Shown here: in pieces, positions 35,713 to 47,363 of the stretch | How positions within the stretch are numbered: position 1 is the first letter of the stretch | Layout: the number at the start of each line of letters is the position of its first letter | Assembly: GCA_963966185.1 (NCBI GenBank) | Contig: CAWZYM010000232.1 | Location: forward strand, 390,001 to 454,000 | Direction of reading: 5' to 3' | Length of the DNA stretch: 64,000 nt | Source: Rhabditoides inermis | Taxonomy: Eukaryota > Nematoda > Chromadorea > Rhabditida > Rhabditidae | Made by a program: the position numbers and the translations under genes | The notes under the pieces: generated by a model | What the model was told of the DNA's origin: nothing | Databases searched by the model: none | Seen by the model: the letters and a program-made list of their open reading frames with translations, nothing else

Positions 35713-38700
35713 TCAGTGGCTCCTCCTCCCACCCTTCCTGAACCCTGAGACGAAGCCATAGATGAACGGGTTGATCACTGCGTTCAGCACCATCATATCA
35801 TGCAGGAAGTGCATCTGCAATGTTTACTCATTTGTTTACTTGTTCGTTTGTTTATTGTTTACACTCACGTTGGTATGCTCGAACGGCAGGAAGTTGAGGT
35901 TGAAGATCTGCGCTGCAGCCTGCAAATAAACACGATATTTGGTTCATAGAACTTCTGATTTTCTAATTCTTCAATCGGATGTACTAGCTAGGAAGACATC
36001 GATCAACACAAATAGCTGCGATTCTTAATAACACCGTGTTTGTCGCGATTTGTATTGAGAAATAGGGAGATAAACAGAAAGGGCAGAAAACAATCTTCAA
36101 ATTGTTCACATGAGCACGTGAATTGTGAAGAGTTATGTGACTATTGTGAAAGAACGTGCGTACTGTCAAAGACCTTCTCACTCCGGATGAGAATAGAGAG
36201 AGAGAGAGAAAGAGAGATAGGGCCACACCTGGAAGTTGTACGGTAGCCAGCATATCACATACGCAGTAACGAGCAGAAATGAGATCCGCAATGCACGGGA
36301 TCTAGAAAATACGAAATCATTATTGTATGGTGTGTGAACAAATACGTGTTTTTCACCATGTGTATGTGTTGGGAAACGTACCGGTTGATGCGGGCGTTGT
36401 AGCTCTGGCTGTTTCCCACGTGGGCATACTTGGATACGGTATCCTGCGAGGTGAGCGACGCCCGCTGGCACGCCTCAAAACGACATTGTAAACAAATATG
36501 TACGTCACATTTCACTCACAGGGTACGCACTAAGTATTAATGAACTAGCCACTTATCACATTTCCGTCAACCAATTACCGAATTATCTGTCATTATTCAC
36601 ATTTCCCAACGGAGACAAACTCGATTTGACATTAGTTTGTTGCGTACTTACACTACAATCCCCGGAATAGTGTGACTATTCTGTTCGCCAATTAGCTGAC
36701 AACGCGAGAGAGACTCATTCGGAATTCAGTGACAGAGGAATGTTCTCGATTTGTACTATAGCTACTCTCGCAGTCGAGTAAGTGTAAGTTGTACTCTCTC
36801 GGAGTAAAAAACTACTCGATTTACATACATTAGATTGTACGGAGGTTCTCCTTACAATGGAAGTAGCACTACAAACACTTCTGCTAGACAAACGAACACC
36901 CTCTCGGCAACTACATCTAACAAATACACATACGTATACTCACAATGCTGTGTTTCTCGTCGACTAGCGTGTCTCCATTGGAGACGACGATCATGGGAGG
37001 ATCGGGGACAGTCTGGTCCGCCCTCGCAACCTCCTTCCACACCTTCGAGAACGTCTTCAGCGCACGCCACTCTGAAGCAAGACAGTCATGTCCGATGCAT
37101 GGAAGGACAATGATGGTAGAGAGTAGTGTACATCACACTGGCGGCACGGATTCACCACTTTTGGTGAGCAGGGTGTCCTGTGTGTCGCATGGCTGGCCGC
37201 TGGCAGAGTGGCGCACGTGCAGAGACGGCTTGCTGTTCAACCACACCCACGAGAGAACCACCATGTACGAGAGCTGCAATACGATGACGTCATCATCGTA
37301 GTCTTTCTTTCTTCCATGTTTCATTGTCAACATCGTTCAATCCTACTTAGATCCCTCGATGAAAATTATTGTGTCCTGTGCGTGTGTGAGTATGTACTTA
37401 TTGTGATGTGAATCGTTGCTCCATTGTGGGAAGACCTCTGTTTACGGGGCTTTAAGAATCTCACATAATCATACCCTCACGTTTATAGTGCAGTATGACA
37501 ATGATTCCGATGTGATTTCTTATTTCCTCTCGAGCACAAACCACGTCCTCTTCTTTTCACAGTCTGATTATGCTAATGTCACGATCACGAATTAGCGGTG
37601 AACGTCAAAAGGGAGACGAGTGCCTTTCCTTGAATCGTGGACATTCAATAGAGTGTGCACGAGACTAAAGTTGGTGCGAACTAATAATAGCACAACGCAC
37701 ACATCATGGCTTAAAAGACGTACAAACTAGATTTAATATAGGAACTGGTAAACTGGTACAATACACTCACCATAATAATGGCTGTGGGTATCCAGAATAC
37801 GGCAGCCAGATGGGTGACCAGGTAGAACTGCTCGGATGGGATCCACCAGCGGTCGACGAGCGACGGATTCGAGGACGAACGAGAGATCTCCCAGATCTAC
37901 ACATCATTTTCTTTTAAACATATTTTCCAAGTGTATTTTTATGTTCTTGAACCCTACTTACCTATGCGAGCCTTGTACTCTTTCCTTCTCATTTCATTTT
38001 CCCAACCCGCCTTTTCGTCACCGAATTGCCCTTTGAGAATTGATGGTTTCCTGTCGGCGGGCTTCGTTTTATGCCACATCCTCCCATTACCCCCATACTG
38101 TCCCGATCACAAGCTTTGACCATTCGGCCGTGACGTCACGGCCCGGGCCGTGACATAGCGTGACATTGATTATATATCGTTATCTGATCAAACTAAAATT
38201 AATCCAACAACACCATTAAACTCAGCATGCTTGATTTGTACGGAATGCACATTTCAATCGCATTTTCATGATTTAAATTGACACCCGGGTGGACATATGA
38301 GAAACGATTTTCAGCTAAAAAGTAGCGGCTGTTATAGAAGTCACATTAAGTATAGATGAACGAACTTTCGGATTCATACCTATCTATATATTGTTGATCT
38401 GTATACAAAATAACATAGTAAAGTTTATTTCATTCATCGAGATATTTCGATGCAAAGTGGCTGTTTCAAATTGACATCTTTCGATCCGTACACTTTTCAC
38501 GGGCTCAATGACGTCCGATCGGAATGAGATTTGCACCATTGAACTTCACATCTTTCACTTCATCTTATTATAATGTTGTTTCAGCATTTCGTTTTCATGA
38601 TTTCCGCTATGTTTTCATACTCGAGTCTTGTTTCGAGAACCCGGTGCGAGAGGGGAGGGGGCGGGGCGTAGAGGAGTCGCGTCTCTCTGGCTGTGCCCTG

Positions 38701-41700
38701 CCACAGGCGGGCGAGACAGCGACGCGATAAAATATCTGACTTCCCCACTTCAACTTCCTGAATTCAAAATTTATCAATCTGAATTTGTTCTCAGTTTGTC
38801 ACACACATTTAGAGCTTCAAAAAGAGGTCTCATAAGAACATAAGCAACTAACACCATGAAGTCCACGCTTTCAGACCAGTCTCGCTTGAACACGGCGTTA
38901 TTTGAGAAATCAGCTACGATTTTTGTTGCACTGTTTTTGTCTCGTTGAGACAAGTAAAATGACATCTTATTTTTGAAATTTGGACCACTTTGAACACATC
39001 CAGGAATTGCCACCCTGACTAATTACCAGTTAAAGATGAGTGAATGCGCAAATCTACCTCCTACTCCCTCTTTTATGGCTCTTTCCCTTTGGCAAAATGT
39101 CGAGTCTTGGCATTCAGCCACGCCGCCACGCAGTCACTCATCTTGAACTGTTATTAAGTCAGGGTGGCAATTCCTGGATGTGTTCAAAATGGTCCAAGTT
39201 TCAAAAATAAGATGTCAATTTACTTGTCTCAACGAGACAAAAACAGTGCAATAAAAATCTTCGCTGATTTTTGAAACACGCCACCATGGTTTTTTGAGAA
39301 CAGTACCCATGTGTGGGCGGGGCGAGCGGAGGCATGACGCGGCTGAATGCCAAGACTCGACATTTTGCCAAAGGGAAAGAGCCATAAAAGAGGGAGTTGG
39401 AGGTAGATTTGCGCATTCACTCATCTTTAACTGGCAATTACTCCGGGTGGCAATTCCTGGATGTGTTCAAAATGGTCCAAATTTCAAAAATAAGATGTCA
39501 TTTTACTTGTCTCAACGAGACAAAAACAGTGCAACAAAAATCGTAGCTGGTTTCTCAAATAACGCCGTGCGCAAACGAGACTGGTCTGAAAGCGTGGACT
39601 TCATGGTGTTAGTTGCTTATGTTCTTATGAGACCTCTTTTTGAAGCTCTAAATGTGTGTGACAAACTGAGAACAAATTCAGATTGATAAATTTTGAATTC
39701 AGGAAGTTGAAGTGGGGAAGTCAGATATTTTATCGCGTCGCTGTCTCGCCCGCCTGTGGCAGGGCACAGCCAGAGAGACGCGACTCCTCTACGCCCCGCC
39801 CCCTCCCCTCTCGCACCGGGTTCTCGAAACAAGACTCGAGTATGAAAACATAGCGGAAATCATGAAAACGAAATGCTGAAACAACATTATAATAAGATGG
39901 AGTGAAACATGGGATGTTCAGTGATGCAGTTCCCATTCCGATCGGACGTCATTGAGCCAGTGAAAAGTGTACGGATCGAAAGATGTCAAATTGAAACAGC
40001 CACTTTGCATCCAAATATCTCGATGAATAAAATAAACTATACTATAATATTTTGTATACAGATCAACAATATATAGATAGGTACAAATCCAGAAGTTTGT
40101 TTATCTATACTCAATGTGACTTCAATCACAGCGGCTTCTTTTCATGCTGAATCGTGTTTCTCACATGGACACCCGGGTGTCAATTTGAATGATGAAAATG
40201 AGATTGAAATGTGCATTCCGGGCAAATCATGCATGCTGAATTTATTGGTGTTATTGGTTTATTTTTCGTTTGATCAGATAACGATATATAATCAATGTCA
40301 CGCTATGTCACGGCCCGGGCCGTGACGTCACGGCCGAATGGTCAAAGCTTGTGATCGGGACAGTACTTTTTCGAAACTCACGGAATATGAAAACATGTCA
40401 TCTAAGTGCTAATAAGACGAAAAGTCGATTATCAGGCTAATGCAAATCAGCAAAAGTGGCATAATTCACAGTACACTGTTTGCTCTTATCTGAGGCTTTG
40501 CTATATTAGGAGAAAACGAAAATATCAGAAAAAGGAAGTGGTTGACTACCTGTAGGCACTGGCTCCAGTGTTTGTCTGGGAAAGCGAGGAAGTTTCTCCA
40601 GAAAAGGAGTTGAGGGAGGGAGAGGAGACCTGCGATCAGCCACGCACCCACCAACATCCATCTGCAAAACGGTGTTTGTAGCGAGATAGGAAAAGTGGTC
40701 GTCTCACTTTGTCCTCATATTTGCTCTGTGTGGATTGGAGTGATTGGTTGAGAGGACTGAGAGGAGACGATCCAACGCGATGCACACAATCACATTGGAG
40801 GACGACTGAAAAGCAAGATACAGTTTGCAAATCTTCCTAACTTTCCCTTTCACAATAAAACTCATGGCGTGAGGAGTTGGGGAAGAGAGAGGTTTTTTTT
40901 ATGACGTGATGTCTAGTGTGTATAATTACTTCCGTTTTCCGCGCTCTGCTTTTGCAAAAGTTGCATCTAAGATTATAATTAGCCTCGCGCGCTGCATATC
41001 GTCCCAGCACTTTCTCAACGCCGCCTAATTTCTCGGTCTATTCGCGGAACAGTGACGTCGATCTCTGCTCATTGGTTGTCATAGCAGTGATAGCATGTGC
41101 GAGTCATTTTCCCCTCTCGCTCAGTTCCCTAAATACATATTCGATGGGATTTGGGCGAGTCAAGTGCACACGCGATGGGTGACTGGGTGAGAGATGTGGG
41201 AGAAAGATGAGTAGCCTCCTCTCTCCCTTCCTTCCTTCCTCTCCTACCTGGAACGCGAGAGTGTGTAGTGTCTTGACGATTCTGCACAGCGAGTCGCCGC
41301 CCCGCCAGTCGTACGTCACCAGCCAGCACACCCTAAACAAACACAAATATACTATGTAGTACAAGTACACACTAAATTTACGCGTTCGACGACTTAGAAC
41401 CCACTCGTCGTTTTACGACATTTTCAGAAAATGTGAACTTCCCCTTAAAAAAGCACTTTGCTTTTGTGTTCTTATAGTCCATAGACTCTAGCCACCGGAT
41501 TTTTTTCGCGAATTTCTTATTCCCTCATTTAGTTTTCAGATTCATCTTAAATTCTCGTTTTTTTGAGTCACGCGATGAGAGAAAACGGCGCCATGAGAAT
41601 GTCTTTGTGTTTGAAATACAAACGCGGTTTTCGGTAGGTAAAATGTAAAAACAAAATACTGTGTTTATTTGTTTATAATGAGGTGACAGGGGTTCATTTT

Positions 41701-42081
41701 TTTCCACTTGGTTTGTGTTTGAAAAGCAAAATGCTAATGTGGGTGTGGCAAACATTTGTCTCTCCTGCTCATTTCCTGTTCCATTTAAATTGCAATATAA
41801 AAAAGGAACATTTGCCCGGTAGTCATTATTTCTCACCTGGAAGGTACGTAGATGAATATGACTAGTAGATCCGTGTAGTTGAGATGTCTTCGTAGAAGGT
41901 CGAGACGAGTGTTCACTGACTTCTCCGCCAACTAAACAAATCAATGACGTCATTGATTCGAGAACCTGTAATTGTTTCATTCAGGTCTCCTCTCTGACAG
42001 TCGAGATATCGGAGTAGGTAATGCAATTGGGACCTCCGAGTCGCAAGATTCAATTCCAGTTGGAGCTATATTTGGTCTCAC

Positions 42082-42146
<65 letters not shown>

Positions 42147-42541
42147 GTCGATATAATAGCTTGTTCTGTGACCACTGGCCTCTCTAATCGTGCAATCATC
42201 AAGCGGCACGTTTAATTGGCGTGGATTTGTGCTGGCAACTACCGCGAAACATTTATGGTGGAAAGGGCATAGGGGTGGAGAGTCCACAGACGTATAATGA
42301 ATGGAGGAGAGAGGACAACGCACTTTCGAGACAACCACCTGATGTCAAACGATTACGCACAGTCCTCGCAGACTACTATGCGAAGCGAGAGAATTCGACA
42401 GCCTCGGACATGTATGCCTACCTGTGTGTATGCAGCCAGGTTGAGTGGGGCTCCGATGATGAAGAGGACAGTGAGCGTCGCCATCTCCACATAGTCTCCG
42501 AAAATGGGCTCCGGAGGAGAGGACGACATCCGAAACGACAT
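35713..42541 (-). CDS. Class A peptide-type GPCR, GnRH/AKH-receptor-like
   Basis: About ten exons run from ATG 42541 (MSFRMSSSPPEPIFGDYVEM) to TGA 35713-35715. TM1 is ATLTVLFIIGAPLNLAAYTQ. TM2 is LLRRHLNYTDLLVIFIYVPS. TYDWRGGDSLCRIVKTLHTL carries the TM3 cysteine, and TM3 ends VIVCIALDRLLSVL (DRL instead of DRY). TM4 is WMLVGAWLIAGLLSLPQLLF, then a loop with CLQ, TM5 HLAAVFWIPTAIIMLSYMVV, a long third cytoplasmic loop, TM6 ALRISFLLVTAYVICWLPYN and TM7 MMVLNAVINPFIYGF. The WRGGDxLCR region and ADRLxS-type TM3 resemble nematode GnRH-receptor-related proteins, so a neuropeptide ligand is likely. The exact ligand and subfamily are unproven. The intron between 37898 and about 40546 holds the giant palindrome. 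A start further upstream at 42619 is possible but less likely. Confidence 0.8.
38096..40365. mobile_element. 2.27-kb palindromic (foldback) transposable element, TA-flanked
   Basis: Two arms of about 1026 bp (38098-39123 and 39338-40363) are near-perfect reverse complements, separated by a ~214-bp centre that itself carries another partial copy of arm sequence (39158-39275). Both ends read inward from TA as CTGTCCCGATCACAAGCTTT, so TA is the likely target-site duplication, as for Tc1/mariner-type elements. Shortly inside each end is the perfect palindrome GGCCGTGACGTCACGGCC next to GGCCCGGGCC. Arms differ by scattered substitutions and a few short indels, e.g. around 38190-38330 versus 40130-40260. 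No transposase-like frame was seen, so it is non-autonomous. It lies wholly in a GPCR intron. Confidence 0.9.
42082..42148. repeat. (CT)n microsatellite
   Basis: Interrupted CT run in the first intron of the GPCR gene. Confidence 0.9.
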
Positions 42542-43429
42542 GATTAGAGGGAATTTGAGGGGAGGGCAACTTGTGGGAGAGGCGGTTCGAGCCGCTTTCA
42601 CACAGCGCACGGAAAACAATACTTGGTCCTATGAAAGTAATAACACAGAACAGAGAAGTTGGGAATGTAAAAAGATTCTCTCAGTTTTCTCTGGTCATGA
42701 GAATTATTCGGTTAGATGCAGTAATAATTCAATTATTGCAGAAATTCTACGCGCAGGTGAATTAACAATTAAAGATTTGCAACCGGAAAAAAACTTTAAA
42801 ACTGCATGGGAACATGTTTGAGTTTAGCAAAGAAAGTGGCTAAAAATGAGTGTGGGAAGAATAAGAAGTAGTATCGTACAGCTGCTATCTCAAAATACCA
42901 ATGAACGACAACAGACAGAATAGGAATCTCTGGATTGAAAAAAGATGAAAACTTTTGTATCTCGCAACTTCAAAAATGAGTACCATGGTTGTTTTCTATA
43001 TCAATGCATGGACGAAATGAAGATTTTTCGGGGGAACAACGGTCTAATGTCTAATGTGAAAGTGAAATGAGTGCAAAAACATGGGATTCGTCGTCAACAC
43101 ATCGAGAAACGAAATAAGGTGGCGAAAGAAGGGCCTAAATCCCCCGAGCTAATGAAGTCGGGTTATTGGAGGCGAAAAAACAATGTCATTTGCTCGTTGC
43201 GCGGGGACGGAACTGGTAATTGGATTTTTTTCTCGGAACACATTTTCTAGCTGTAGATGGGAGGGAGGGAGGGAGGGAGGGAGGGAGGGAGGGAGAGAGA
43301 GAGAGAGAGAGAGAGAGAAGTAGAGTTGCCAAGGTGCATACGAAAATATGAGAGGGGAGGGGAATTGATTATACATCGGAGGCGAGTACAGGCAAACTCG
43401 AAAAGAACTGCACTCGCACGTAGGAGGGT

Positions 43430-43466
<37 letters not shown>

Positions 43467-43477
43467 TCTTTCTCTCT

Positions 43478-43528
<51 letters not shown>

Positions 43529-46500
43529 GCCTCTCCCTGCCTTTCGAAATAAACACTGCATTCCATATGGGAGACAATATAAAACGGAAACGAAAAGGGA
43601 AGAGTAAGAAAACACTTGAGAGAGCAGAGAAAGTGTTGTAATTAAACGTCGTCTGTGATTGTAGACGTGAGTAGCAGTGCCCTTTAGCTGATTGTACGCT
43701 TACTGTCACAAAGACGTTGTATGTATGTGCACACAAAGACCCGCACTCTCGGGGGACGTAGAGCGATGCAAAGGAGAATGGGCAGGAACATGCGTAATCA
43801 AGCTCGTAGAACATAATATCGTATGCGAGCTCGGAAAACAGAGACGGGACACGGGACACGAGGCATCATGTTTACTACACTCAGCGAGGACTAGAGAAGA
43901 CTATAAAGAGGCGATTGTTGGGGGTGAAAAGAACATGAGATGTCAGAGAATAGGCCGAATGTGCAATGAGGGCTGTCATGAGAGGGCAGAAACTATCTAA
44001 AAGTAAACTATTAACTATGAACGCAGCTGATTGTGACACGATGACAGTTGTCGAATGGCAGAGAGGGGGTTGATAGAAAGCCGTGGGCAGTGATAACAGA
44101 CATCGAACATCTCTTTCCACGCACGCGGCGGGAGATTACCGCAGTAATAGTATTGTTATTAGTCTGGGTGGCCGCCAATTGATAGAGAAAGGGATAGGTG
44201 AGCGAGTCAGGAGAAGAGAAACATCCACATTTAAATTTATAGCTTCTCTGTGCTTGAATGATAGAGAGTGTAGGAGAAAGAGGGGGAGAGAGGGGATAAA
44301 GAAAAGAAGAGGGGCGAGTGAGAGGAAAGGTATGACGTTTGAAGAACGCTGTGAAAAAAGCGGGATGAAAGAATGAATAATGAATACTTGTGCAATGCGA
44401 TGTCTCGACTACTGACTACATCTTTTCGACTCTCGCTCGAATGATCCCATGGTTACTGTAGAAACGAAGAAATACAAAATGATAATAATAGTTGCCGTTC
44501 GTTTTTTTTTTGTTGGAATGAGCGCACATGGGCGAAACACGAACAGCAACACTCAATTCTACGGCTTAGATAGAGACTAGAGACATAAGAACTCTGAAGC
44601 TATGCTCGATAGAGAAAGGGGAAGAGAGAGAAAGAGGGAAGAGAGAGGGAGATAGGAGAGAGAGGTGGGAAGGAGGGAGGCGGGTGAGACTAGAAAACGC
44701 GGTTAGGCGGGCGAGGCGACGAAAATAATTGGTCAAGGTACCAGAGAGCAGAGAGAAGAAGTAGGAGTAGCAGAAAGCCGGGATCATACTTGTTGAGAAG
44801 CAGTCTGCGACAGAGGAGAGAAGAGCAGACAAGCAATGTTTCCACGAATGTCTATACGTATGAGAATATATACAGGTGGGGATTTGTGAAACCGTTCTTG
44901 AATTGTGAGTGTTAATTCTATAATGATGTGCACTTTTCGACATTATGAACTACATACGTAAGATGACACAGAAAATGTGAGAAAAGTTGCGAATGAGAAA
45001 CACTGAGTGATTCTGAAACGATTGAGCCAATTAGGCAGTGAAACAAAGCTACGTAAGAAACAAGAATACTGTACAAAAGTTCATCATAAAGAATAACATG
45101 GGATTGTGAGATTGTGTAGAAGCACTTGCTGTAAAGAAGCGACAGGGAGACACTATCGAATAGAGTTGAAGAAAGAATTCAATATGTGCAGATGATACAA
45201 TATGAATAACAAAATAAGAGATGTAAATATTAACTCGTCTTATTCATTCGTTCTGCCTTTTATTTAGTGAGTGGAGTCGGGATGGTGTCGTGAAGTAACG
45301 AAAAAAGCTTTTGATTCATATTCTAGTGCGGATAAAGATGGCACTGGACTGGACCTAGTGAATAGCGAGGGTGCAGACTGGGCTCATTTAAAATAGATGG
45401 GAAAGGTCTCTATGGTGTATGTTGGAAAAAGCACAAGTAATTAGGTGCAGAGGGATAGGCCAGCTAGGGTCTCCCCCCCCTCGCGGATGATTGAAACAGA
45501 GTGAGACATAAAAACGGAATGACTATGAACACGCAGGCATGTTTCGGATATCAATCATGTGCAGCCCAGGGAAGCTATAGTGGGATGAGTGAATAAGCGA
45601 GAGTGCCTCTCTCTCTCTCTCTCTCTCTCCCCTCCCCCTCTCTCTCTCGCTCTTTCAATTGCACCCCAGATGTGTTGGCAATATAGTGCTGGCCTGTTGC
45701 ACTTTTCAATTCGGTTATGGAAAATGAGTAACACACCGACACCCGAAATTTCTCGCGAGTAAACAGTAAACAAAGAGATTTTATGTGAATGTGGTGAATC
45801 ATGAAAAAGCGGATGATGAGAGAAAGTGTGACTGCAGACAAGCGGATTACGAGATGTAGATCTGAAAATGATAATTTGAAACTAGCAGAGGATTTTTAGT
45901 GAGTTGCAATGACAGCCTGTCACTTAAAATGTCGCAGTCATAACCACGTTGGACTTTTTCCCGACTATCATCGTCGCATACAAGAATGCCGATGCGGTGG
46001 ATGCACATTTCTGATATCGAATATTTCGACAGTCCCTCTTGTAATCTCTTGGGTATGTAGGAAAGCAATGTTTGAAAATTGATAATTCAACATTACATGG
46101 CTTACATTTCAACTAGAGTTTCTATGCAGCTACTAAAACGCTCAATTACATCATATATTCACTTGTACCTTTGGCTACTCCTAGTACCTCCTAGTAGATC
46201 TGAGAATGAATTACAGTCAGATAGGTGAACGAACACACATATTAAGAATATTAGATTATTTCAGGATTATCTTCTCGTTTTTGGAATACAGTCCAGGGAA
46301 TATTTAGTTCCACCACCACTCCGCTCGCCCGTCCCGCATTTGAAAATTGCGCGCGCGCGAAAGTTTGAATGTGAATTTATTCATGTGCTCTCGCATGTCT
46401 ATCGATTTTTGCCGCCTCGTTTTCTGTTCCCTCTGCGCTCTCTACTGGTGGCAACTGATTTGTCCACCCACTGTATTGGAAGAAAAAAAATATAAAACGT

Positions 46501-47363
46501 CGTGGTCCAACACTACAAGGAGTACACCGACACACTCGCATTCCCTTCCCTGTTCTTTTCGTAGACCCGAAAACATATCAAGGTAGTGTAGTTAGTGGTA
46601 GTGCTCTCGCTTAGCAAACTTATGTTGGGTTGGCGATAACATAGTAGGCTGTACTTTTTCGCTCGTGATACTCATTTTTTGACGCAATTAATGAAAGAGC
46701 ATTCAATATTTCTTTAAACACCCTAACGTCTCTAGTAAAAAGAATGAATCTCGATTGCGACCCTGGCATTGTGCACCACAACATCGCACCGTTATACTAC
46801 ATGAAATAAAATATTACTTTTGTAACATGATGAATTTTTTGTCATATCATTTTTGGACGATTTTAATATGTTTAACGTTTTATTATTTAATTTACCTCAT
46901 GTTTGCACATAGTAGCCTGTACTTTTTTAAATAAAATTTTGCAAAATTTTGCATTTTTCTACAAATCTGATTACGAATAGTATGTTAGCAGCTGTCGTGT
47001 TTGTGGAAAAGGTAGATGAGGTGTAAAATATGAATAGTGATGCAATCATACGTCTTCAGGTTCAGCGCTGTCGCTATATTGCGCAACTCTTGCATCACTT
47101 TTTGTTTCGAATGCGTGTCTCTCGCTTCGCCTCGCTATTCCCATGTTATCTTTCTTCCTCGTGATTTAAATTCTCAACGACGTTTTGATGGTCAACGAAT
47201 TTCACAATAAGTTCCGCCCCTTCCAGGTACGAACGTCCAATGTCCGCCTAAGTGCGCTTTGCATCTTTGGCTACCATCCCCCTTGCTATGAAAGTGGAGT
47301 GTGCCAGTGAACCGAATAAGACTGAAGAAGAATTGACATAACTCGTGAACCTACTATTCCCAT
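42542..47363. other. 4.8-kb gene-poor intergenic region
   Basis: The divergent gap between the GPCR and exportin-T holds no exon that I can support. Open frames here are short or are low-complexity reads of the GA/CT tracts at 43257-43320, 43431-43540 and 45607-45652. A (GC)n string with CGCGCGCGCGAAA lies at 46347-46360. The right part (46680-47000) is AT-rich. It could hold distal regulatory DNA or untranslated first exons of either neighbour. Confidence 0.5.
43257..43540. repeat. Opposed purine and pyrimidine tracts
   Basis: A (GGGA)n/(GA)n tract at 43257-43319 is followed by a CT tract at 43431-43540. The two are complementary in type and could pair as an imperfect hairpin or form triplex DNA. 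Confidence 0.8.

Noticed and set aside
38524..39936. Open frames of about 68-71 codons present in both arms of the palindrome
   Set aside because: They are mirror copies created by the inverted repeat, are short, and show no transposase or other domain.
43149..43859. A 236-codon minus-strand frame
   Set aside because: It is dominated by Arg-Glu and Ser-Leu runs from GA/CT microsatellites and has no coding features outside them.
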